Source: JAIVJN01 sp036732565 (lineage in GTDB: Bacteria > Acidobacteriota > Vicinamibacteria > Vicinamibacterales > UBA2999). From it: a DNA stretch of 8,254 nucleotides. Below are positions 1 to 8,254 of this stretch, one piece after another (position 1 is the stretch's first letter; each line of letters begins with the position of its first letter). Below the pieces are notes generated by a model that saw only the letters and a program-made list of their open reading frames with translations, was not told the origin of the DNA and did not search any database. Both the position numbers and the translations under genes were made by a program. The DNA lies in the NCBI GenBank assembly GCA_036732565.1, contig DAINCF010000319.1, positions 1-8,254 on the forward strand, given 5' to 3'.

Positions 1-1875
<1,875 letters not shown>

Positions 1876-1913
1876 TTCGTCCCGAGAAGATACTCGAAAA
1901 TCGCAGTCTTCCA

Positions 1914-1943
1914 TTGATCATACGTCGGTTTCACCGCTACCAT
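1914..1943 (+). promoter_or_regulatory. Candidate promoter for the TonB-dependent receptor gene
   Basis: TTGATC (1914-1919) and TACCAT (1938-1943) are separated by 18 bp, a weak sigma-70-like pair on the plus strand. This would give a leader of about 50 nt carrying the strong ribosome binding site before 2000. It overlaps the lon -10 candidate, so the two promoters would compete for the same DNA. The match is modest and could be chance. Confidence 0.3.
1917..1922 (-). promoter_or_regulatory. Candidate -10 box for lon
   Basis: On the minus strand this reads TATGAT, five of six matches to TATAAT. Transcription would start around 1910, giving a leader of about 35 nt to ATG 1875 and leaving ATG 1914 upstream of the start site. 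No convincing -35 element or heat-shock-type promoter was seen. Confidence 0.45.
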
Positions 1944-1988
1944 CGCTGTCGTTCGCTCGGAAGCGTGGCAACGGCCGGCATGCGAGCA

Positions 1989-1995
1989 GGGAGGA
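1989..1995 (+). promoter_or_regulatory. Ribosome binding site fixing the receptor start
   Basis: GGGAGGA sits with its GGAGG core 5 nt before ATG 2000. The open frame continues upstream as far as 1499, but this site plus the signal peptide directly after the ATG shows that 2000 is the true start. Confidence 0.85.
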
Positions 1996-1999
1996 AGCC

Positions 2000-4876
2000 A
2001 TGGGCGCGTTTCTCCGGTACGTTTGTGGGGCGGTGCTGTTGTGTGCGATTGGCGTCGGCGTAGCGAGCGCGCAGCAAACCGGCATTCTGTCGGGTACGGT
2101 CCGCGACGCGCAGGGCGGCGTTCTGCCGGGCGTGACCGTGACGGTGTCGGGCGAGGCGCTGATTGGCGGCAGTCAATCGACGATCACCGGCGAGGCGGGC
2201 AGCTATCAGTTGCCGACGCTGCCACCTGGTACCTACGTGGTCACCTACGAGCTGACAGGCTTCACCACGCTGCGCCGTGAGGACGTCGTGGTCGGCGTCG
2301 CGAGGACCACGCGTCTCGACGTGGACTTGAGCGTCGGCGCGTTGCAGGAGTCCGTCACCGTCAGCGGTGAATCGCCTCTGGTCGACGTCAGCTCGACGGT
2401 GACGCAGACCAACATCACCAAGGATCTCTACGATGCCATCCCGACGGGCCGCAATCCGTGGGTGATGGCGGGCCTGGTCCCGGGCGTGGTCACAGGCCGC
2501 CTGGACGTTGGCGGCACCGAGGGGATGCAGCAGTACAACGTCGAAGCCTTCGGTTCGGCGAACTCGCAGAAGTCGTTTTCCATCGACGGCCTCAAGACCA
2601 ACTGGGGCGGCGGCGATGGCGGGGCGACGATGCAGTACTACGGCTTCGAGATGTACGACGAATACAACATGCAGACGGCCTCGGGCACCGCGGAGAGCGA
2701 CGTCGCCGGCGTCTACATGAACATGGTCACGAAGTCGGGGGGCAATCGCTTCAGCGGCGAGCACAACCTGTATTTCATGAACGACTCGCTCCAGGGCGAC
2801 AACATCGACGAGGAGCTTCGAGACCGGCTCGGCTTGACCGGCAGCACGCAGACGGGCGCGGCTGGCAATCCCATCGACATCTCGTACGACTGGAGCTCGA
2901 CGCTCGGCGGCCCCATCAAGCGCGACAAAGCGTGGTTCTTCGGCGCCGTGCGCTGGTGGCGGTTGGATCAGTTCCAGATCGGCGCGATCAACCCGGACGG
3001 GTCACAAGCGATCGACGACAACCGGATTCGCAACTGGATGGCGAAGGCCACGTATCAGCTGACGCCGAACGCGCGCGCCTCCTTCATGTTCAATCGCAAC
3101 CTGAAGGATCGCTTCCATCGCCGCGACTCGCCCTATCTGTTCGTCGAGGACAAGGCGTCGGTGCTGCAGGATCAGCCCGCGCAGAATTTCGTGGCGCAAT
3201 GGAACCAGGTGCTGAGCAGCCGGATCGTCGTGGACGGCCGCATCGGCCGCATGTGGGGTATCTTCCCGAGCCGCTATCAGCCTGACGTCCAGTCGTCGGA
3301 CATCGCGCTGCGGGACACGACGTTGTTCACCCGCATCCGCGCCGCGGAGATCCAGTCGCTCAACCCGAACTACCGGTGGCAGGCCAACGGGTCGGCCAGC
3401 TATTTCGTCGACAACCTCCTCGGCGGCAGCCACGACTTCAAAGCGGGCCTGCAGTTGTCGTGGGAGGCCATGGACTACGAGCGGATCCGCAACGGTGACA
3501 TCCTGCTCGAATCGCAGGGCAACGTGCCGTTCCGGGCGCAGTTGTCCAACACGCCGATCGACTCGCTGCACCGCCTGCAGACGTGGGGCGCGTTCGTGCA
3601 GGATCGCTGGGTGTTCGGACGCGCCACGTTCAACCTGGGCGTGCGCCTGGATGGCGTGAGCGCGTCGCTGCCGGAACAATCGAGTCCCGCCGGCACCTAC
3701 GTGGGCGAGCGCTCGTTCCCCGAGCAGGACGTCTTCGACTTCGGTTTCAACGTCGCGCCGCGGATCGGCGTCTCCTACGACCTGTTCGGCAACGGCAAGA
3801 CGGCCGTCAAGGCGTTCTACGGCCGCTTCTACAACCAGTTCGGGTCGGAGATTCCCGAACAGGTCAATCGCAACGCGCTGGCCCAGGCGCAGGTGACGTG
3901 GAGCGATCTCAACGGCAATCTGCTGGCAGAGACCGGTGAGCTGGGCCTGTCGGCCTTCACGGGATTCGGCGGTTTCTTCCCGACGATGGACCTGGACGCC
4001 AACCGGCCGTACAGCGACGAAATCAACGCCGGCGTGGAGCACCAGCTGATCCCGAACCTGTCGGTCGGCGTGAGCTACCATCGCCGGCAGCACCGCGACG
4101 GGCTCGGCACCATCGATCGCGCCCGTCCGATGTCGGCCTACTCACCGGTGACGCGGTCGTACGTCGATCCCGAGTCGGGACAGACGCGGGAGATCACGGC
4201 CTACAACCTGGACTCTCGTCTGACCACGCAGCGCGATCGGTTCATCACCAACCTCGACTTCCTGGAAAGCGACTACGACGGCGTCCAGTTCGACGTGCAG
4301 AAGCGCATGTCGGATCGGTGGCAGATGCTGGCGGGCCTCTCGCTGCAGCGGCACGACGGCTTCTCGCACGACGGCACGTTCACCAATCCGAACCAGGATG
4401 GCACGACGACCGACTTCAACAATCCCAACACGCTGACGAATCGCTTCGACTCGCGCGTGTTCACCGACTTGCCGTGGACCTTCACGCTGTCGGGCAGCTA
4501 CCTGCTGCCGTATGGCGTCACGTTCTCGGGCAAATACACCGCGCGCGACGGCGATCCCCAGCGGCGGGTCCTCAGCGTGCAGGGGTTGACCCAAGGCACC
4601 GATACCGTGTGGCTGCTGCCACGCGGCGAGGATCGCACCGAAACCGTCACCAAGTTCCTCGATCTGCGATTCGCCAAGCGCTTCAACCTCGGCCTGGCGC
4701 GGCTCGAAGGCACGCTGGACCTCTTCAACATCCTCAACGCCAATCACGTCTTGCTGCAGAACGAGTCGATCGGCTCGGTCAGCGCGGCGAACGTGTTCAC
4801 GCCCGCGGCCTGGACCCGTCCCACCCGCATCCTCACGCCGCGGATCGTGAGAGTTGGAGTGACAGCGCGCTTCTAG
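2000..4876 (+). CDS. TonB-dependent outer-membrane receptor, Oar-like, with carboxypeptidase-regulatory-like N-terminal domain
   Basis: This is a 958-residue outer-membrane transporter of the large Oar/CarboxypepD_reg-TonB class, which is greatly expanded in Acidobacteriota. The substrate cannot be read from sequence; related proteins take up or bind large ligands using TonB-ExbBD energy. Residues 1-24 form a signal peptide ending ASA before QQ. About residues 28-110 are the beta-sandwich regulatory-like domain, starting with SGTVRDAQGGVLPGVTVTV. The plug domain follows, with SPLVDVSSTVTQTNI, IPTGRNPW, FSIDGLK (from residue 193) and NMVTKSGGNRFSG. The rest is the beta barrel, rich in alternating aromatic and hydrophobic strands, closing with RVGVTARF and a terminal Phe, the usual outer-membrane assembly signal. 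The gene is complete with no frameshift. No SusD-like partner lies next to it, so it appears to be an orphan receptor. It is divergent from lon across 124 bp. Confidence 0.93.
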   Translation: MGAFLRYVCGAVLLCAIGVGVASAQQTGILSGTVRDAQGGVLPGVTVTVSGEALIGGSQSTITGEAGSYQLPTLPPGTYVVTYELTGFTTLRREDVVVGVARTTRLDVDLSVGALQESVTVSGESPLVDVSSTVTQTNITKDLYDAIPTGRNPWVMAGLVPGVVTGRLDVGGTEGMQQYNVEAFGSANSQKSFSIDGLKTNWGGGDGGATMQYYGFEMYDEYNMQTASGTAESDVAGVYMNMVTKSGGNRFSGEHNLYFMNDSLQGDNIDEELRDRLGLTGSTQTGAAGNPIDISYDWSSTLGGPIKRDKAWFFGAVRWWRLDQFQIGAINPDGSQAIDDNRIRNWMAKATYQLTPNARASFMFNRNLKDRFHRRDSPYLFVEDKASVLQDQPAQNFVAQWNQVLSSRIVVDGRIGRMWGIFPSRYQPDVQSSDIALRDTTLFTRIRAAEIQSLNPNYRWQANGSASYFVDNLLGGSHDFKAGLQLSWEAMDYERIRNGDILLESQGNVPFRAQLSNTPIDSLHRLQTWGAFVQDRWVFGRATFNLGVRLDGVSASLPEQSSPAGTYVGERSFPEQDVFDFGFNVAPRIGVSYDLFGNGKTAVKAFYGRFYNQFGSEIPEQVNRNALAQAQVTWSDLNGNLLAETGELGLSAFTGFGGFFPTMDLDANRPYSDEINAGVEHQLIPNLSVGVSYHRRQHRDGLGTIDRARPMSAYSPVTRSYVDPESGQTREITAYNLDSRLTTQRDRFITNLDFLESDYDGVQFDVQKRMSDRWQMLAGLSLQRHDGFSHDGTFTNPNQDGTTTDFNNPNTLTNRFDSRVFTDLPWTFTLSGSYLLPYGVTFSGKYTARDGDPQRRVLSVQGLTQGTDTVWLLPRGEDRTETVTKFLDLRFAKRFNLGLARLEGTLDLFNILNANHVLLQNESIGSVSAANVFTPAAWTRPTRILTPRIVRVGVTARF

Positions 4877-4884
4877 ACGGCAGC

Positions 4885-4912
4885 AGGCCTGCGACTCGAG
4901 GCCTGGGACTCG
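4885..4912 (+). repeat. 14-bp tandem direct repeat, two copies
   Basis: AGGCCTGCGACTCG (4885-4898) is followed immediately by AGGCCTGGGACTCG (4899-4912), 13 of 14 identical. It lies 8 bp after the receptor stop codon and opens a longer stretch of degenerate related words. Confidence 0.75.
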
Positions 4913-4998
4913 TGGCCGACACGGGAGAGCCTTGAGGCTCGAGTCTCGAGTCGCAAGCCTCGCTGGTCTTGAGCCTCAGGTCGCAGGTCTCGAGCCTC
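4890..4998. repeat. Nested inverted repeats around CTCGAG in the intergenic spacer
   Basis: TGCGACTCGAG (4890-4900) is complementary to CTCGAGTCGCA (4945-4955). GAGGCTCGAG (4934-4943) is complementary to CTCGAGCCTC (4989-4998). GAGCCTC also recurs at 4971 and 4992, 21 bp apart. The spacer could fold into alternative stems in RNA and might slow or end transcription from the receptor gene, but there is no T-tract typical of an intrinsic terminator. It may instead be a member of a dispersed intergenic repeat family. Confidence 0.6.
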
Positions 4999-5004
4999 GG
5001 GAGG

Positions 5005-5029
5005 CATGACGCGATAGAATCGCGTCATG
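5005..5029 (+). promoter_or_regulatory. Perfect 11-bp hairpin containing -10 box and start codon
   Basis: CATGACGCGAT (5005-5015) and ATCGCGTCATG (5019-5029) pair perfectly across a 3-nt AGA loop. TAGAAT (5015-5020) lies 6 nt before ATG 5027, the spacing expected for a -10 box driving a leaderless transcript. There is no Shine-Dalgarno sequence at the right distance. The palindrome could be a protein-binding operator over the promoter. In any read-through RNA from upstream it would bury the start codon in the stem. Confidence 0.6.
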
Positions 5030-5422
5030 TCCCTGGATGAACGCGCCTTCTTCACCGACAAGCCGGAAACCCGTTCCGCGAGCTACGCCTGCACGCGGTG
5101 TCATCGATCCAGCGAGTACGCCGTGCGTTGGGTTCGCCGCGTGAAGAGGGATCGGCTGCCCGGTGGCGCCGACGAGCTCGACCGCGCCAAGTTCGCCAAG
5201 CTGCGCGACCACCTCATCCGCGTGGATGACGAGCTCACGTGCAAGGCGTGCGGGAAGAAGTTCGAGATCCCGTCCTTGCACTCGCTGCTCTTCGTCGATC
5301 AGCTGGAAGGGCTCCCGAAGGACGAAGACGAGGAGACCCAGCCAGCGGCCGCGAAGGAAGAGGCGCCCGCGAAGCCCAAGCTCTCGGCGCGCTTCACGCG
5401 GTCGACGAGCTGGCGCGGGTGA
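5027..5422 (+). CDS. Small zinc-ribbon-like protein of unknown function
   Basis: This 131-residue soluble protein has two cysteine knuckles, CTRC (C22, C25) and CKAC-GKKFE (C72, C75), about 46 residues apart. That is the arrangement of a four-cysteine structural zinc site. Between them is a basic, Trp/Arg-rich segment (about 31-45) and a helix with the charged pattern DELDRAKFAKLRDHLIRVDDELT (around 49-71). The tail after about residue 95 is acidic, then Ala/Lys/Pro-rich, and probably disordered. No signal peptide or membrane segment is present. It may bind nucleic acid or act as a small metal-binding scaffold, but no family is recognised and the function is not known. The start at 5027 is supported by the TAGAAT box 6 nt upstream. 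It converges on the glycosyltransferase gene with only 3 bp between the stops. Confidence 0.82.
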   Translation: MSLDERAFFTDKPETRSASYACTRCHRSSEYAVRWVRRVKRDRLPGGADELDRAKFAKLRDHLIRVDDELTCKACGKKFEIPSLHSLLFVDQLEGLPKDEDEETQPAAAKEEAPAKPKLSARFTRSTSWRG

Positions 5423-5425
5423 CGA

Positions 5426-6949
5426 TCAGCGTTTACACAAGTACCAGTGGCGGATGGGCTCGCCACCCGCGCATCGCTCGCGCGAGATGACGACGGCTTC
5501 GTCGGCGTGCAGCTTCACGGCCTCGTCGTACTCGGCGACGCGCATGTAGCCCGTCGAGGTGGCGATGACGCGCTCGTCGCTCAGGAAGTCGATCATGTAC
5601 GCGGTCCAGTAGTCGGTCCAGACGTAGCGGATGCCCCGCGCGGCGAGCTCCTCGGTCAATCGACGATATTCGTTCGGCGGGGCTCCAGCGCCCGAATAGA
5701 GCGCCAGCAGTTGCGCGTGACTGCGGATGGACACGGCGGTCCAGACGACGAGGAACGCGACCATCAGCGCCCGTCCCACGGCTCGGCGCTCGACGGCGAG
5801 ATACGTCGCCGAGATCGAGATCGGGACGAGCACCAGCAGCAATGCATACCGCAGCGTGTACGGCGTCAGCGCCTCGCACCGGCTGACCGCGTACACGACC
5901 CCCGCCTGTGTGCCGATCAGCGCCAGGTAGAGCGAAAACCACACCCCGCGATAGCGACCCAGTGGCTCCGCATCCCGCGCGCGCCATGCCCGCACGCCAA
6001 GCCAGCCCAATCGGACGAGGGCGGCGATCATCACGACGGCGAATACCGGCCAGAGGCCCGTGAGGCCCTGACTGACCGAGCCGATGATGTTGACGTTGAT
6101 CAGCTCGAACGGGGCCACGCCGACGATCGTCGCCAGCTGCGTCGTCGCCACGGACGCGAGGTTTTCGGCGACGCGTGACCAGTGCAGGTCCTGGCAGAGA
6201 AAGCCCACCGCGACGTTCGCGTTCGTGGCGGTCGACTCCTGGATGCCGGGTGCCGTGCCGGGGCCCATGGCGTCCGCCGCCATGCGAAGCAGGCGCGCGA
6301 TCTCCCAGCCTGCCGCCACCACCACCAGCGCAATCGTCTTGGCCAGCAGATTCTGGCGTTGCCAGAGGCGGCCTTGCAGCACCTCGATCGCAACCAGCGC
6401 GCTGACGGCATAGGCGGTGAATTCGCGGTTCAAGAACCCGACGATGAAGATCGTGCCGTAAACGACCGGGTGGTCGCGAACGAGCCAGAGCAGCAGCACG
6501 TACACGAACGGCTCGCTGTTGCCGCCGACCGCCGTCAGCAGTTCCGACGCGAGCGTCGGCGGCGCGGCGACGAAGAACAAGGCGGGCACGAGCGCGAGGA
6601 GGGGCCGCAGGCGAAGCTCCCGCGCGATCAGCCAGACGAGAAGCCCTCCCGCTATCAAGTTGACCAGAATCAGCGGCAGCCGCAGCGCCGCGACCGAGGT
6701 CCCGAACAGCGCGAGGAACGGCGCGGCTATCCAGGATTCAATCGAGAAGACGTAGTCGGCCGCGTAGGCATAGAAGGGGAACGCGCGGAGCTCGGCGATG
6801 TGCTTCGCCATCAGCCCGGTGATGGCCTGATCGGAGTCGAACTGCGCCTGCTCGAACAGGAAGACCAGGCTGCGACCGACGATGAGCAACACGACCAGGA
6901 CCGCGACAACGACGGTCTCGACGCGTTTGCCGGCGGGGGAGGCGCCCAC
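5426..6949 (-). CDS. GT-C-type glycosyltransferase-like polytopic membrane protein
   Basis: This 507-residue inner-membrane protein has about ten hydrophobic segments (for example 10-32, 86-108, 115-131, 148-156, 162-192, 204-220, 298-315, 335-354, 366-385, 391-408). The architecture fits the GT-C fold (PMT/ArnT/GT39-like enzymes), which moves a sugar from a polyprenyl-phosphate carrier to an acceptor on the outer face of the membrane. The first loop carries the acidic FDSDQA motif (D38, D40), where GT-C enzymes keep their catalytic or metal-binding acids. It is followed by FYAYAADYVFSIESW, resembling the conserved second stretch of these families. The C-terminal 85 residues form a soluble part with ARGIRYVWTDYWTAYMIDFL. 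The start codon is GTG at 6949, since the nearby ATG at 6957 is out of frame. The acceptor and sugar cannot be told from the sequence. It is divergent, 23 bp away, from another membrane protein gene, which may share its pathway. Confidence 0.75.
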   Translation of the reverse strand: MGASPAGKRVETVVVAVLVVLLIVGRSLVFLFEQAQFDSDQAITGLMAKHIAELRAFPFYAYAADYVFSIESWIAAPFLALFGTSVAALRLPLILVNLIAGGLLVWLIARELRLRPLLALVPALFFVAAPPTLASELLTAVGGNSEPFVYVLLLWLVRDHPVVYGTIFIVGFLNREFTAYAVSALVAIEVLQGRLWQRQNLLAKTIALVVVAAGWEIARLLRMAADAMGPGTAPGIQESTATNANVAVGFLCQDLHWSRVAENLASVATTQLATIVGVAPFELINVNIIGSVSQGLTGLWPVFAVVMIAALVRLGWLGVRAWRARDAEPLGRYRGVWFSLYLALIGTQAGVVYAVSRCEALTPYTLRYALLLVLVPISISATYLAVERRAVGRALMVAFLVVWTAVSIRSHAQLLALYSGAGAPPNEYRRLTEELAARGIRYVWTDYWTAYMIDFLSDERVIATSTGYMRVAEYDEAVKLHADEAVVISRERCAGGEPIRHWYLCKR

Positions 6950-6972
6950 GGCTTCATATAATCACAGCGCGC
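6950..6972. promoter_or_regulatory. 23-bp divergent promoter between two membrane protein genes
   Basis: The only AT-rich island here is CATATAATC. On the plus strand it gives a perfect TATAAT (6957-6962) 10 nt before ATG 6973. On the minus strand it gives GATTAT or TTATAT 6-8 nt before GTG 6949. Neither start has a usable Shine-Dalgarno sequence, so both genes would have leaderless or nearly leaderless transcripts. No clear -35 elements are visible, and any would lie inside the opposing coding sequences. Confidence 0.6.
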
Positions 6973-8254
6973 ATGCCACGCGGCATCACTGCTTCGGGAT
7001 TGGTCCGGCTCGGCGTCGGGTTGACGTGTGTTGCCGTGCTGTTCGTGGCCTATCTGGTCACCGCACCGCCGCTGTTGCATCGCTGGGAGGCGGGCGTCAC
7101 GACGCCAACGCCAGCACACGGATGGTACGAGTGGCCGCAGTGGCAGTCGGCGCTGCTCGTCTCCATGGCGAGCGGTTTGGTCTTTGCCGCGGCGACGCGC
7201 CTTGGCGCCTCGCTGTTGTGGGCCGCCAGCGCGAGTCTGTCCTGTGGGTTCAGCTGGGGGCTGTGGATGTTAGCGGTCGTTCCCAGCGCCAAGAGCCTAG
7301 CGGTGCTCCTCGTCGGGGCTGGGCTGGCGGCAATGGCGTCGTCGACCGTGCGGGGGCGGCCCTACCTTGCTTTCCTTGTCATCGCGGTGCTCCTATTTCT
7401 CGGGGGCGCACGCATGCAGTCGTTGCTGCCCCCCAGCGAGGGCGTGCGCGTGTCGACCTCGCCAGCCGATGTCGTCAGGGTGCTTGCGGCGGAGTTTCGC
7501 CTGCTGGCGCTCGTCCTGGCCGCCGCCGGCATCGTGGAGCTCTGGTCTCGAGCGCGCCGCGCGGCGATCGCGCTTGGCATGATGGTCGCGGCGTACTGCC
7601 TGCTTGCGGTGATCGCTGGCGTGTCACCAGAAGGGGCGATCCTTCCGGCATCACTGGCACTGTGGGTGGCGGTTGCGTTCGGGCTCCAGTGGATCGCGCG
7701 CATCGGTCCGCGTCCAGCGACGTTTGTGCTGGCGGTGCTGTTGGCGCTGTTGATACCTGGCGAACGATGGCTGATGAATCACACGCTCGTGCAGCGCGCC
7801 GCGGTGCCGTTCTTCCCTGGATCGCTCGCGCTGGGACTGGCTGCGATCCCGGCACAAGGGACGCTGCTCTCGAACGGCCAGGATATCGATCGACGAATCG
7901 GACGCGCGGCCGCGGTGCTGCCAGTCGGTCCGTTTCGCGTCGAGCCGGCCGACACGTGGACGCCCGACGCGCAACCCTCCGGCGTGTTTGCCTTTCACGG
8001 GGTCCGCGACGAGGTGGCGCCAGGCCGGACGGTTCGCACAGTCCCGAGGCATGTGCCGCTCGCCGCGTTCCTGCGGATGCTGCCCGCCGACGCCATTGTC
8101 GCGCTCGCGCTGACGCCGGTCGCGGCGAACACGCTGTCCCGGGAGCGTTCGGGATACTTCGCCGGCATCGGCGCGCCCGACGCGGCCACCACCGCCGTGG
8201 CCCACGCGCTCGTCGGCCGCGCGCGCGCGGCGTCCGGAGCCATCGTGCAGCAGC
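6973..8254 (+). CDS. Polytopic membrane protein with C-terminal ILEI/PANDER-like region, 3' end beyond window
   Basis: The frame is open for 427 codons to the window end. Roughly nine hydrophobic segments occupy residues 10-262 (about 10-32, 58-78, 83-103, 107-125, 130-147, 173-190, 198-216, 222-240, 247-262). A region with little membrane character follows from about 295. Its stretch VPLAAFLRMLPADAIVALAL, followed by the TLSRE and FAGIGA elements (about 361-401), matches from memory the pattern of the ILEI/PANDER (interleukin-like EMT inducer) domain. That pattern is a short loop-helix, a LP..-hydrophobic strand, Ala-containing turn, then a helix and a Leu/Gly-rich turn. In bacteria this domain occurs on envelope and glycosyltransferase-like proteins. 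The function is unknown. Surface-carbohydrate work is suggested only by its divergent GT-C neighbour. ATG 6973 is chosen for the TATAAT box 10 nt upstream. A membrane protein is near certain; the domain name is tentative. Confidence 0.7.
   Translation, partial: MPRGITASGLVRLGVGLTCVAVLFVAYLVTAPPLLHRWEAGVTTPTPAHGWYEWPQWQSALLVSMASGLVFAAATRLGASLLWAASASLSCGFSWGLWMLAVVPSAKSLAVLLVGAGLAAMASSTVRGRPYLAFLVIAVLLFLGGARMQSLLPPSEGVRVSTSPADVVRVLAAEFRLLALVLAAAGIVELWSRARRAAIALGMMVAAYCLLAVIAGVSPEGAILPASLALWVAVAFGLQWIARIGPRPATFVLAVLLALLIPGERWLMNHTLVQRAAVPFFPGSLALGLAAIPAQGTLLSNGQDIDRRIGRAAAVLPVGPFRVEPADTWTPDAQPSGVFAFHGVRDEVAPGRTVRTVPRHVPLAAFLRMLPADAIVALALTPVAANTLSRERSGYFAGIGAPDAATTAVAHALVGRARAASGAIVQQ

Noticed and set aside
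3002..4093. Minus-strand frame of 363 codons opposite the receptor barrel
   Set aside because: It is a high-GC shadow frame lying wholly inside a convincing receptor gene, with Arg/Val/His-rich composition and no recognisable motif.
5006..5017. Three-codon upstream open frame ATG ACG CGA TAG, preceded by GGGAGG
   Set aside because: The purine tract is only 1 nt from the ATG, too close for normal initiation, and the -10 box at 5015 implies this sequence is not in the main transcript. It is more likely a by-product of the palindrome.
6182..6961. Plus-strand 259-codon frame opposite the glycosyltransferase gene
   Set aside because: It reads as Arg/Gln/Asp-rich low-complexity sequence. The opposite strand gives a coherent multi-pass membrane protein with GT-C features.
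7651..8205. Minus-strand 184-codon frame near the right edge
   Set aside because: It is the shadow of the plus-strand membrane protein gene. Its composition is Arg/His/Gln-rich without motifs, whereas the plus frame is continuous from 6973 with clear hydrophobic segments.

Overview
The window is high-GC, gene-dense bacterial DNA. Its coding style points to Acidobacteriota, probably the Vicinamibacteria/Luteitalea side. This placement is an inference from three things: a large Oar-type TonB-dependent receptor with an N-terminal carboxypeptidase-regulatory-like domain, very strong G/C third-position bias, and starts that sit directly behind TANNNT -10 boxes with no Shine-Dalgarno sequence.

Layout, left to right. 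(1) Positions 1-1875, minus strand: ATP-dependent protease Lon, cut by the window edge. The N-terminal substrate domain and the AAA+ ATPase are intact, but Lon homology stops at about residue 605, some 60 bases before the edge. A different reading frame with good codon use takes over there, so the Ser-Lys protease domain is not seen. (2) Positions 1876-1999: divergent intergenic region with candidate promoters for both sides. (3) Positions 2000-4876, plus strand: complete 958-residue outer-membrane TonB-dependent receptor with signal peptide. (4) Positions 4877-5026: intergenic spacer filled with short degenerate direct and inverted repeats built around CTCGAG and AGGCCT, ending in a perfect 11-bp hairpin that contains both a -10 box and the next start codon. 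(5) Positions 5027-5422, plus strand: 131-residue zinc-ribbon-like protein of unknown function. (6) Positions 5426-6949, minus strand: polytopic GT-C-type glycosyltransferase-like membrane protein, convergent with gene 5 with only 3 bp between the stop codons. (7) Positions 6973-8254, plus strand, running off the window: polytopic membrane protein with a C-terminal soluble region that resembles the ILEI/PANDER (interleukin-like EMT inducer) domain found on some bacterial envelope proteins. It diverges from gene 6 across just 23 bp.

Functionally, the right half (GT-C enzyme plus divergent membrane/ILEI-like protein) looks like an envelope glycoconjugate pair. The left half is a housekeeping protease next to an outer-membrane transporter. 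No RNA genes, CRISPR arrays, insertion sequences or phage genes were seen. The points most worth a second look are the Lon frame break at the left edge, the ILEI-like domain, and the hairpin that combines promoter and start codon.
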